A stretch of 9,668 nucleotides of DNA. Origin: Ruminococcus sp. (GTDB lineage Bacteria; Bacillota; Clostridia; Oscillospirales; Ruminococcaceae). The stretch is taken from contig JAILFF010000135.1 of the NCBI GenBank assembly GCA_024697705.1, positions 1-9,668 on the forward strand. Reading direction: 5' to 3'. The notes under the pieces were generated by a model, which had not been told where the DNA came from, ran no database searches, and saw nothing but the letters and a program-made list of their open reading frames with translations. A program made the translations under genes and the position numbers. Positions 1 through 6,093 of this stretch are shown here, piece by piece; positions within the stretch are counted from its first letter, which is position 1; each line of letters begins with the position of its first letter.

Positions 1-12
1 TGGGTTCGGGTA

Positions 13-75
13 TTATGAAATGATAGGAGGAATTTTGATGTTTGCATCGTTCGGCTCAATACTATCTTTTCTCAT
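13..75 (-). CDS. Candidate short peptide or leader ORF (20 aa)
   Basis: Unrecognised. On the minus strand, AAAGGAAG (90-83) lies 7 nt ahead of an ATG at 75-73. The reading frame gives 20 residues (MRKDSIEPND to PIIS) and stops at TAA 15-13. It lies about 110 nt downstream of the strong minus promoter at 192-220. The same frame is open upstream to an ATG at 159 (48 aa), but that ATG has no convincing ribosome binding site. A different frame, with an ATG at 47-45, stays open to the window edge and could be the start of a larger gene that is cut off. It could be a leader peptide, a real micro-protein, or chance within an antisense or leader RNA. Confidence 0.22.
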   Translation of the reverse strand: MRKDSIEPNDANIKIPPIIS

Positions 76-223
76 AATAAAACTTCCTTTAAAACGCGGA
101 ATTTTTAAGATATTTTTCTTTTGTTTCTTGTTTATCGTGCCCAAAAACAGTGCTGTCATCTTTAACTTTTTGTATTTTTCTCTGCGCTTACAGTATATCA
201 AATTTTTTGGTGAATGTCAATAG
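38..223 (+). CDS. Candidate small hydrophobic protein (61 aa)
   Basis: Unrecognised. The ATG at 38 is preceded by a perfect AGGAGG (25-30) with a 7-nt spacer, which is why this start is preferred over the ATG at 20. The product is rich in Phe, Ile and Leu. It shows two probable membrane stretches (about residues 3-17 and 22-34) separated by a Lys/Arg patch, followed by a more basic tail ending GECQ at TAG 221-223. The region is much more AT-rich than its neighbours. A promoter, if any, would lie left of the window. The opposite strand carries a strong promoter at the 3' end of this ORF, so the whole ORF would be covered by antisense RNA. That layout resembles type I toxin-antitoxin loci, but no sequence family was recognised. 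The Phe-rich composition could also simply be the complement of Lys-rich or non-coding AT-rich DNA. Confidence 0.3.
   Translation: MFASFGSILSFLIIKLPLKRGIFKIFFFCFLFIVPKNSAVIFNFLYFSLRLQYIKFFGECQ
192..220 (-). promoter_or_regulatory. Strong sigma-A promoter, leftward
   Basis: On the minus strand TTGACA (220-215) is separated by exactly 17 nt from TATACT (197-192), so the -35 matches consensus fully and the -10 matches 5 of 6. Transcription would start near 185-187 and run leftward out of the window. It would serve either a minus-strand gene beginning near the left edge or an RNA antisense to the + strand ORF at 38-223. It is divergent from the promoter at 388-416. Confidence 0.6.
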
Positions 224-387
224 ATAATTCTCAAATTTCTTGGCAGCAGAGAGATGGAAATTATCATAAAACTGCCGCCCACCCGACAAAAAAGCTGCGC
301 CTTACCCCGGTAAAATACTATCAGAGCCGTGACCGATTCAGAGAGAAGCCGCATAGCTCCAAATCACGCAGGTCTACTATATGCGTC
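224..387. other. Intergenic region between divergent promoters
   Basis: No supported gene. The + frame here stays open into the cysteine desulfurase, but it lies upstream of that gene's promoter and reads as chance. A short minus-strand ORF (354-217, 45 aa) has only GGAG 2 nt before its ATG and was not accepted. Two weak symmetric elements are visible: GATAATT at 223-229 with its complement AATTATC at 259-265, and TTACCCCGGTAA at 302-313, a 5-bp inverted repeat around CC that could be an operator half-way between the two promoters. Neither has a T-tract that would make it a terminator. Confidence 0.4.
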
Positions 388-416
388 TTGACACAGTCAC
401 AACAGTATGGTATAAT
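388..416 (+). promoter_or_regulatory. Consensus extended -10 sigma-A promoter
   Basis: TTGACA at 388-393, a 17-nt spacer, and TATAAT at 411-416, with TG at 408-409 giving an extended -10. Both hexamers match consensus at all positions. The start site is predicted near 422-424, leaving a leader of about 30 nt with the ribosome binding site GAAAGGA (438-444) 9 nt before the ATG at 454. This should be a strong, largely factor-independent promoter for the cysteine desulfurase. Confidence 0.82.
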
Positions 417-453
417 AACAGCGATCAGGAATGAACCGAAAGGACTTGATACT

Positions 454-1653
454 ATGCCACAGAAGATCATTTACGCCGACAACGCCGCCACGACCGCCGT
501 CAGCAGGTCGGTGCTTGAAGCCATGCTGCCGTTTTTCACGGAGGATTTCGGCAACGCTTCGGCGGTGTACAAGACGGGGCGAAACGCCGCCCGCGCCGTG
601 CTCAAAGCCCGCGAAGCTGCCGCCGCCGCTCTCGGCGGGAATACCGAGCCGCGTGAGATCTTTTTCACATCGGGCGGCACCGAGTCGGACAACTGGGCGG
701 TCAAGGGCGCGGCAGCACTCGGCGCGGCGGCGGTACGAACTGCGTTCGTACAAAAGCGGCATATCGTCACTACCGCCGTCGAGCATCACGCCGTGCTGAA
801 AAGCTGCGCAGCCCTTGAAAAGCAAGGCTTTAAGGTGACGTATCTGCCGCCCGACGAGTTCGGCAGGATCACGGCGGAGCAGGTCTCCGCTGCGATCACC
901 CCCGAGACCTGCCTGGTTTCGGTGATGACCGCCAACAATGAGGTCGGAACTGTTATGCCTGTCGCCGAGATAGGCGCTGTCTGCCGCGAAAGGGGAGTGC
1001 TTTTCCACACCGATGCGGTGCAGGCTGTCGGTCAGATACCCGTTGACGTGGATAAAATGAATATCGACCTGCTCTCGCTTTCGGGGCACAAGCTCCACGC
1101 GCCGAAGGGAATAGGTGCGCTTTACGTCCGCAAGGGCATCGAGCTGCCGCCTTTCATGGACGGCGGTTCGCAGGAGCGCGGCAGAAGAGCAGGCACGGAG
1201 AACGTCCCCGCGATAGTGGGCTTGGGTCGGGCGCTTACCGACGCTGTTTCCGATCTGTCCGAGCGTGCGGAAAGGCTCACGGCGCTGCGTGACGAGCTTA
1301 TCCGCGGGCTGCTTGCTATCCCCGAAACACGGCTGAACGGGTCTCCGACGAATCGTCTGCCGGGGAATGTGAATATCTCGGTGCGCGGGATAGAGGGCGA
1401 GAGTCTGCTGCTCATGCTCGATATGAAGGGTATCTGCGCTTCGAGCGGGTCTGCTTGTGCTTCGGGGTCGGGGGAGCCGTCGCACGTTCTGCTGGCGTGT
1501 GGTCTGCCGAGAGAGCTTGCGCAGAGCAGTCTGCGGCTGACAATAGGCGGCGACACCTCCGCAGAGGACGTCGCCGCAATAGTAATAGCTGTTTCGGAAT
1601 CGGTAGAGAAATTACGCTCGTTATCGCCGTACTGGCAGCGGATTTCTCACTGA
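454..1653 (+). CDS. nifS: Cysteine desulfurase, NifS/IscS family (class V aminotransferase)
   Basis: PLP enzyme that removes sulfur from L-cysteine to give alanine and an enzyme persulfide for Fe-S cluster assembly or tRNA thiolation in the cytosol. The 399-residue length is normal for the family. Visible motifs: N-terminal YADNAATT (7-14), SGGTES (73-78), EHHAVL (110-115) whose His stacks on PLP, NNEVG (161-165), HTDAVQ (185-190) with the PLP-contacting Asp187, SGHKLHAPKG with PLP-lysine Lys213, and RAGTEN (245-250). The active-site cysteine is Cys335 in SSGSACASGS, on the extended loop typical of the IscS/NifS group rather than SufS. The ATG at 454 is chosen for its ribosome binding site and promoter; an upstream in-frame extension would precede the promoter. 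No iscU, sufU or thiI neighbour is visible, so the sulfur acceptor is unknown. The 3' end overlaps the opposing S41 protease gene by 7 bp. Confidence 0.95.
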   Translation: MPQKIIYADNAATTAVSRSVLEAMLPFFTEDFGNASAVYKTGRNAARAVLKAREAAAAALGGNTEPREIFFTSGGTESDNWAVKGAAALGAAAVRTAFVQKRHIVTTAVEHHAVLKSCAALEKQGFKVTYLPPDEFGRITAEQVSAAITPETCLVSVMTANNEVGTVMPVAEIGAVCRERGVLFHTDAVQAVGQIPVDVDKMNIDLLSLSGHKLHAPKGIGALYVRKGIELPPFMDGGSQERGRRAGTENVPAIVGLGRALTDAVSDLSERAERLTALRDELIRGLLAIPETRLNGSPTNRLPGNVNISVRGIEGESLLLMLDMKGICASSGSACASGSGEPSHVLLACGLPRELAQSSLRLTIGGDTSAEDVAAIVIAVSESVEKLRSLSPYWQRISH

Positions 1654-1663
1654 CTGAGTTTTT
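1646..1663 (+). terminator. Weak candidate terminator after the cysteine desulfurase
   Basis: A 4-bp stem CTCA/TGAG (1646-1649 with 1655-1658) around a 5-nt loop is followed directly by five T (1659-1663). It is nested in a longer 7-bp pair, GAGAAAT at 1606-1612 and ATTTCTC at 1642-1648. The stem is short, so efficiency is doubtful. It lies on the stop codon and inside the 3' end of the convergent protease gene. Confidence 0.2.
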
Positions 1664-3296
1664 CAAGTGCCAGATCGAGCAGGTAGTCCTCGTCCTCGTC
1701 GAAAATGGCGTGGATAGCTCCGTCGTCGAAGGGCACCTTGATGTCGATGTCGTCGGTGCTGAGCTTGTCAACACCCGCGTCGATGTATATACTTCCGTCG
1801 CGGTCGAGCATCACGGCGCTCGAATAGCTCAGAGAGCCGTTTTCAAGCTCAATGCCGTAAACGCCCTGACCCACGCCCGCGGGCTTGGTGAAGCCCATTA
1901 CGGTGACGTTCTCCATGCCGCGCATTACCTTCGTGATATGGTCGCCCGCCGAAGCGCACTCGTCGTTCACGAGCAGAATTATCTTTCCGCTGCCGAGTAT
2001 ATTTTCTCCCGTAAAGGTTATCTCTTCGCCGCAGAGGTAATCGCCGTTTTCGTCGGTGGGATAACAGGCTTTATCTTCGTCCCACACGGGATTTGTGCAG
2101 TAATAATGTTCTCCCTCGGGCGCGAAAAGCGAAGCTATGCCCTTAACCATGTCACCGGAACCGCCGCTGTTGCTGCGGCAGTCGATAACGAGGTCTTTCA
2201 CGCCCTCGTCCATGAGAGCAGTTACCTTATCGCGTATTTCCGACTTCATTCCAATGTGGTCGTCGTTCTGCGAGGACTGCGAGTCATAAGCCATGAACTT
2301 TATCCGCAGACAGGCGGTCGTGTCGTTCACCTTTGTCACCGAAAGGTGCGCCGCTTCGTGACCCTTGTGTATCTTTTCGGAAAAATCCTTGTAACGTTCG
2401 GAATAATTGTCGCTCAGTTTGGGCAGAGTGACCGTCTGTTCGCTGCCGTCGTCGGCAATATAGCGCAGCTCGGCAGTTTCACCGCCCGTGCCCGCGGCGA
2501 GCATACCTTTGTAGAAGTCCTCGTTTTCTTTGTCGAAGAACGGGCGGCAGTCGTACATCTCGGAGTGCTTGTCGGCTTCGTCGGGGGTCTCTCCGTTCCA
2601 GCTTATCACCCGCGTACCGTTGTGTATACCGAGATTATTGAGCGAATCGTCAACGCAGAGTGCCGCGTAGCCGTCGTCCGATGTGTGCATTATTACCAGT
2701 CCGTAGTCATTGCCGAGGTAGCGGCGCTTTACCTCCTTGCCGAATTCCTCGCCGCCCTTGTTGGGGGCATAGTTTACATGACCGTCGTAAAGCTCCGCGC
2801 AGAAGCGCTGCCATATCAGCTGATTTTCGTACTTGTCGCGGGTCTTTGTCACCTTCGCGAACTGCGGGCGGTATTTTTTGTAAAGCTCGATCCAGTCGAT
2901 CTGCTTGTGCTTGGTTAGCGCGTAATGTTTGCTTATAGAAGCGTAGGCTTTCTCGAAATCGCCGATGTAATCGGGGCGGTTGCGGTAGTCGCCGTCAAGC
3001 AGGCAGACGGGCAGCGAGACAGCTATCACCGCCGCGCATATTACCGAGCTTATCCGCCGCAGCTTTTTCTCGTCGCGGAAGAATCCGAACGCCAGCCCGA
3101 CCGAACCTATGTACGCTCCCGCCATGCACAGCTCGGGACCCACCATTAATGTAAGCAAAAGGCAGACCACCGCGGGAACAAGATATAACAGCCTGAATTT
3201 TGTGCTGAGCACCCTTTCGGCATAGCCCGCCAGCAGCCACAGCAGCAGGCAGAACAAAAGCTCCGCGCCCATAAGCGCCAAATCGTAGTTATTCAT
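1647..3296 (-). CDS. Membrane-anchored S41-family peptidase
   Basis: 549 residues. The N-terminus has four hydrophobic segments (about 5-24, 35-53, 56-73, 82-101). The remainder reads as an extracytoplasmic S41 (tail-specific protease/tricorn-like) domain: a helical N-terminal part with DGH at 171-173, a PDZ-like stretch (about 198-236, with GIHNGTRVISWNGE), the S41 signature D372-C-R-S-N-S-G-G, and the nucleophile region NDECASAGD with Ser449. The Lys of classical CtpA enzymes, expected about 25 residues after the Ser, is absent; that position is Gly in FTKPAGVGQG. This places it with the non-Ser/Lys S41 members or makes it a divergent enzyme. It starts 12 nt after the permease gene, with GGCGGA as a plausible ribosome binding site, so it is the last gene of the ABC transporter operon. 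Substrate unknown; processing or clearance of a peptide handled by the transporter is an inference. Confidence 0.85.
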   Translation of the reverse strand: MNNYDLALMGAELLFCLLLWLLAGYAERVLSTKFRLLYLVPAVVCLLLTLMVGPELCMAGAYIGSVGLAFGFFRDEKKLRRISSVICAAVIAVSLPVCLLDGDYRNRPDYIGDFEKAYASISKHYALTKHKQIDWIELYKKYRPQFAKVTKTRDKYENQLIWQRFCAELYDGHVNYAPNKGGEEFGKEVKRRYLGNDYGLVIMHTSDDGYAALCVDDSLNNLGIHNGTRVISWNGETPDEADKHSEMYDCRPFFDKENEDFYKGMLAAGTGGETAELRYIADDGSEQTVTLPKLSDNYSERYKDFSEKIHKGHEAAHLSVTKVNDTTACLRIKFMAYDSQSSQNDDHIGMKSEIRDKVTALMDEGVKDLVIDCRSNSGGSGDMVKGIASLFAPEGEHYYCTNPVWDEDKACYPTDENGDYLCGEEITFTGENILGSGKIILLVNDECASAGDHITKVMRGMENVTVMGFTKPAGVGQGVYGIELENGSLSYSSAVMLDRDGSIYIDAGVDKLSTDDIDIKVPFDDGAIHAIFDEDEDYLLDLALEKLSQ

Positions 3297-3308
3297 AGTT
3301 CCGCCCCC

Positions 3309-4088
3309 TTATTCTATGTCATCGCGGTGGAAATAGCTGTATCCGAGAAGGAGGTACAGCGCCCCTGCCGCAAGAGAAACTAATACCGTAAGCGCAGCCG
3401 TTTTGCTGTCGATATACGGCTCGTAAACGTGGTACTCGGGAGTGTTCAGTCCGTAGGTGTACCATTCGTCAAAGTGGCAGACATTCTTAAACGAACCGAA
3501 TCCGGTGAGCATAGCGCTCTTTATGCTGCCCTCGGAACTGCTGACTACGCCGAGCAGCATCATGATAGCGTAGCAGACGCCGAATACCGCGATGGGCTTC
3601 TTTACGATGTAGGATATTAATACGAAAAAGCAGCTAAGGCGGATAAATATGGGTATCATCAGCAGTACGCGCTGTACCAGCGCCGAATCATTAAGCGAGC
3701 TGCCGTGCGGGTAGAGCATCAGCGAGGTAACTATCATCAAAACAATCATCAAGACCGACACAATGCAGGAAAGAATTACCGATATTATCGCCCGCGCCGC
3801 GTAGGACTGCGACCGCAGTCTGCCCGATGTCAGCTCGTAGTTCGAGGTCTTGTCGTTAAAATCGTCGGCGCAGACGATGCCCGTTATTATAGCCGTTATG
3901 AACTGCGCCATTGCTATTACGATAGAAAGTGTTCCCACAATATAGTCGGAGGCGTTCATATCTTTGCCGCCTTCGATCTTGCCGATAGCGCCCGTGAACA
4001 CCGAAAGTCCGATCGTAGCCAGTACCAAAGCGCGTAAGCTGCGGTTGCGGACAAGCTGGTAAATTTGCGATTTCATAATATTTTTCAT
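3309..4088 (-). CDS. ABC-2 type transporter permease (second)
   Basis: 259 residues with about six hydrophobic segments (roughly 20-35, 52-72, 96-118, 138-160, 164-184, 228-248). After the second helix it has the DDFNDKTSNYELTSGRLRS stretch, a form of the conserved D/N-x-T-xx-EL-x-G-xxR motif in cytoplasmic loop 1 of BcrB/LanE/LanG-type permeases. The start chosen is ATG 4088, 5 nt after GAGGTGA, which overlaps the stop of the upstream permease; an earlier in-frame GTG at 4097 lies within that ribosome binding site. It should form a membrane heterodimer with the 4099-4896 product and use the ATPase encoded at 4853-5836. The two permeases are clearly different proteins. Confidence 0.85.
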   Translation of the reverse strand: MKNIMKSQIYQLVRNRSLRALVLATIGLSVFTGAIGKIEGGKDMNASDYIVGTLSIVIAMAQFITAIITGIVCADDFNDKTSNYELTSGRLRSQSYAARAIISVILSCIVSVLMIVLMIVTSLMLYPHGSSLNDSALVQRVLLMIPIFIRLSCFFVLISYIVKKPIAVFGVCYAIMMLLGVVSSSEGSIKSAMLTGFGSFKNVCHFDEWYTYGLNTPEYHVYEPYIDSKTAALTVLVSLAAGALYLLLGYSYFHRDDIE

Positions 4089-4098
4089 GTCCGTCACC

Positions 4099-4896
4099 TC
4101 ATTTCAGATCCTTTTTCTTAAACACTTTCAGCCCGAGAGCGAGCATCAGCACCGTCATAACAATGTTTATTCCAACGCATATCGCGCACTCCGACGCTGA
4201 AAGAGTGTTTTTTACCACCTGAATGTCCTCCGAGTTGACGTAATCAAAGCCAATGTTGTTCACGTCAAGCAGCACATTCACGGCGGGCACCGAAAACAGC
4301 GAGCGCACATAAACGGGTACCTTTACGATCTCCAAAAATACAAATTCGACGAGCAGCTCGGTCTCTGAAAGGATATATCCGATAGCGAATACCGCACGGA
4401 AATCGCCGATCGTGAAAGTCATTGCCGTGTAGAGCGCCGTTATCCTCACGAACGGGAATAGCAGAAGCGCCATTCGCTGTGCAAATTGCCCCACGCTGAT
4501 GATATTGCCCCAGCCCTTTATAATTCCTGTGACGATCATCGGTATGATAACCACCGCGTACATGACGCTCAATCCCCAGCAGAGCGAGACAAGAAATCTC
4601 GAAAAAAAGACCTTTGAGCGCTTTGCTCCGTCGAGTATCTCGAAATTCATCGTTTTGTCGAGCATATCCGAGCCGCTTATCATACCCGTAAGCGTCAGGA
4701 TAATAAGACTGCTGGTGACCGCAAACCCGCCTGCCGACATCAAAAAGAAATGCCCTGCGTCTGCGTTGCTGCTGCCTTCGTCAGACATGGAAAGCAGCGC
4801 GGTCATGCTGAAGATCAATAATCCGACCATGATCGCTATGTAGGTCGCGATGTCACGACGCGTTCTGTACTGCTGTGCCTTTATCAGATTTATCAT
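4099..4896 (-). CDS. ABC-2 type transporter permease (first)
   Basis: 265 residues, about six hydrophobic segments, with the loop motif DKTMNFEILDGAKRS after helix 2, equivalent to that in the partner permease. The C-terminus ends in a short basic tail (VFKKKDLK). The start is ATG 4896, 6 nt after GGAAGGTGA; an in-frame GTG at 4914 is less likely because the ribosome binding site would then be inside the gene. The start lies 44 nt inside the upstream ATPase ORF, so the two are probably translationally coupled. With the second permease it makes a one-ATPase, two-permease exporter like LanFEG or bacitracin-type systems. Substrate not deducible from sequence; a lantibiotic or other membrane-active peptide is the best guess. 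Confidence 0.85.
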   Translation of the reverse strand: MINLIKAQQYRTRRDIATYIAIMVGLLIFSMTALLSMSDEGSSNADAGHFFLMSAGGFAVTSSLIILTLTGMISGSDMLDKTMNFEILDGAKRSKVFFSRFLVSLCWGLSVMYAVVIIPMIVTGIIKGWGNIISVGQFAQRMALLLFPFVRITALYTAMTFTIGDFRAVFAIGYILSETELLVEFVFLEIVKVPVYVRSLFSVPAVNVLLDVNNIGFDYVNSEDIQVVKNTLSASECAICVGINIVMTVLMLALGLKVFKKKDLK

Positions 4897-5836
4897 TTTT
4901 GTCACCTTCCTCACTATCCTGACCGTCCTCGCCGACCATATTCATGTAATACTGTTCGAGGTCTGCGTCTTTAAGATGCAGCTCGACGGGGGTTATGTCG
5001 TTTTCGTAAAGCGTGCGCGATATGAGCCTCAGCTCGTCGATACGCTCGTAAACGCGGACAGAGCCGTCCTTTTCGACCTCTATGTCCTCGATGCCGAGCG
5101 TATTTTTCAGCACTGCGGGGACAAGGCTGTCCTTGTCGGTGCGGATATGGTAATACTCGTGGCACTGGCGTTTGAGCTGTTCGGCGGAAAGGCTTTCGAT
5201 AAGCTCGCCGTGTCGGATAAACAGGTAATCCGAGCAGAGCAGCGAGAGCTCCGAGAGGATATGCGAGGAAATAATTATTGTTATATGTTCCTCGCGGTTT
5301 AGCTTTAAGAGCATTTCGCGTATCTCGACGATGCCTTCGGGGTCGAGACCGTTGACCGGCTCGTCAAGCACCATGAGTTCGGGCTTGGTGAGCAGCGCCC
5401 CTGCGATGCCGAGCCGCTGTTTCATGCCGAGCGAGAAGTTCTTGACGTGCTTCTTGCCCGTATCGGCGAGACCTACAAGTTCAAGCACCTCGTCGATGCG
5501 GTTTTTGTCGGGCAGACCCTTTTGCAGGCGGAGCTTTTCGAGGTTTTCACGTGCCGTCATGCTCTGTTTGGCGTAGGGTACTTCGATCATGAAGCTCATG
5601 CGGCTGCGCGAGTGGGCGAGCCCCTTTTCGCTCGATTCGCCGAAAAGCTCGATCTTGCCCGAGGTCGGTATGATAAGCCCGCCGAGCGCTTTCATAATTG
5701 TCGTTTTGCCCGCACCGTTCGGACCTACAAGTCCGCAGATCATGCCCTCTTTAACGGTGAAAGAAACGTCTTTAAGCACTCGGCTTTTCTTGAACTGTTT
5801 GCAAAGCCCTTGCACATTGATAAGTATTTCATTCAT
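4853..5836 (-). CDS. ABC transporter ATP-binding protein, BcrA/LanF-like
   Basis: 327-residue cytosolic ATPase, first gene of the operon. Walker A GPNGAGKT (38-45), ABC signature FSLGMKQRLGIA (134-145), Walker B LMVLDEP (154-160) with Glu159, D-loop NGLDPEG (162-168) and switch His192 in SSHILSEL. The Q-loop region reads MIEVPYAKQSMTARENL, with Glu85 where most ATPases have Gln; the E-x-P form is common in bacitracin/lantibiotic-type ATPases. After the nucleotide-binding domain there is a C-terminal extension of about 100 residues, ending in a charged Glu/Asp/Lys tail whose last codons overlap the next gene. The ribosome binding site GGGAGG stands 7 nt before the ATG. All ATPase motifs are intact, so it should be active. 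Context points to export or immunity rather than import, since there is no binding protein. Confidence 0.92.
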   Translation of the reverse strand: MNEILINVQGLCKQFKKSRVLKDVSFTVKEGMICGLVGPNGAGKTTIMKALGGLIIPTSGKIELFGESSEKGLAHSRSRMSFMIEVPYAKQSMTARENLEKLRLQKGLPDKNRIDEVLELVGLADTGKKHVKNFSLGMKQRLGIAGALLTKPELMVLDEPVNGLDPEGIVEIREMLLKLNREEHITIIISSHILSELSLLCSDYLFIRHGELIESLSAEQLKRQCHEYYHIRTDKDSLVPAVLKNTLGIEDIEVEKDGSVRVYERIDELRLISRTLYENDITPVELHLKDADLEQYYMNMVGEDGQDSEEGDKNDKSDKGTAVQNAS

Positions 5837-5881
5837 AATAATTCCTCCCTTTGTTTTTTAGGATCTCTTTTCCTTGATCTA

Positions 5882-5914
5882 ATCATAAACTGCAAGCTTA
5901 AAGAATTTCTTAAG
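5882..5914 (-). promoter_or_regulatory. Candidate promoter and operator of the ABC/S41 operon
   Basis: On the minus strand TATGAT (5887-5882) is a good -10 about 45 nt before the ATPase start. The -35 position 17 nt upstream (5910-5905) reads AGAAAT and is poor. Instead it lies inside an 18-bp near-palindrome, CTTAAAGAATTTCTTAAG (5897-5914), with identical 5-bp arms CTTAA/TTAAG. A weak -35 covered by a symmetric site suggests regulated, perhaps activator-dependent or repressible, expression. Confidence 0.4.
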
Positions 5915-5924
5915 TATTTTTAAC

Positions 5925-5944
5925 GTTTACAATTTGTTTACAAT
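5925..5944. repeat. 11-bp-period direct repeat (regulator-type site)
   Basis: GTTTACAAT occurs at 5925-5933 and again at 5936-5944, so the repeat period is one helical turn. Viewed as TTTACA-N5-TTTACA it fits the geometry of OmpR/PhoB/PhoP-family response regulator sites, including the TT-x-ACA boxes known for B. subtilis PhoP. It lies 38-57 bp upstream of the -10 of the ABC operon. No regulator gene is in the window, so identity of the binding protein is open. Confidence 0.4.
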
Positions 5945-6053
5945 CAAAGCGCTCGGTTCGCTCAAATCGCACAGCGGAGCAAAGCGTCCGCAATAACTCG
6001 CCGAAGGCGCACCTTAACTGTTCACTCTTCACTTTTCACTATCAACTAAAAAA
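5945..6053. repeat. Putative interspersed element with heptamer repeats
   Basis: GC-rich, non-coding spacer unlike the AT-rich DNA on its left. It contains short hairpins (for example GCGGAGC with the near-complementary GCGTCCGC around 5974-5992, and CGCC-GAA-GGCG at 6000-6010). It ends in five head-to-tail heptamers at 6014-6048: TTAACTG, TTCACTC, TTCACTT, TTCACTA, TCAACTA. Such heptamer tracts next to a small hairpin look like dispersed intergenic repeats of clostridial genomes, but only one copy is in this window, so that reading is inference. Confidence 0.4.
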
Positions 6054-6084
6054 TCCTGCCCCGCAGGTTATCCCACGGGGCAGG
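6048..6084 (-). terminator. Rho-independent terminator of the Cys-rich small gene
   Basis: Perfect 9-bp GC-rich stem CCTGCCCCG (6055-6063) with CGGGGCAGG (6076-6084), 12-nt loop, and on the minus strand a following run of six T (complement of A 6048-6053). It begins 9 nt after the TAA of the small gene at 6094-6225 and closes that unit before the ABC operon. Confidence 0.85.
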
Positions 6085-6093
6085 TATGCTTAA

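Noticed and set aside
223..265. GATAATT/AATTATC inverted repeat as a terminator for the 61-residue ORF
   Set aside because: AT-only 7-bp stem with a 29-nt loop and no T-tract; not convincing as a terminator.
217..354. Minus-strand 45-residue ORF in the intergenic region
   Set aside because: Ribosome binding site is too close (2 nt) to the ATG and the peptide has no recognisable features; it also ends inside the minus promoter.
214..453. In-frame upstream extension of the cysteine desulfurase to an ATG at 214
   Set aside because: It would begin before the consensus promoter at 388-416, has no family similarity, and the ATG at 454 has the ribosome binding site and the expected N-terminus.
397..1485. 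Long minus-strand ORF opposite the cysteine desulfurase
   Set aside because: Arg/His-rich shadow frame without motifs; the + frame is a complete, well-conserved enzyme.
1455..2918. Long + strand ORF (487 codons) opposite the S41 protease
   Set aside because: It is a shadow of the GC-rich minus-strand codons; the product is Val/His-rich without domain motifs, and the protease frame has clear S41 signatures.
6014..6048. Heptamer tract as a CRISPR-like array
   Set aside because: The units are directly adjacent 7-mers with no spacers, so it is a simple degenerate tandem repeat.
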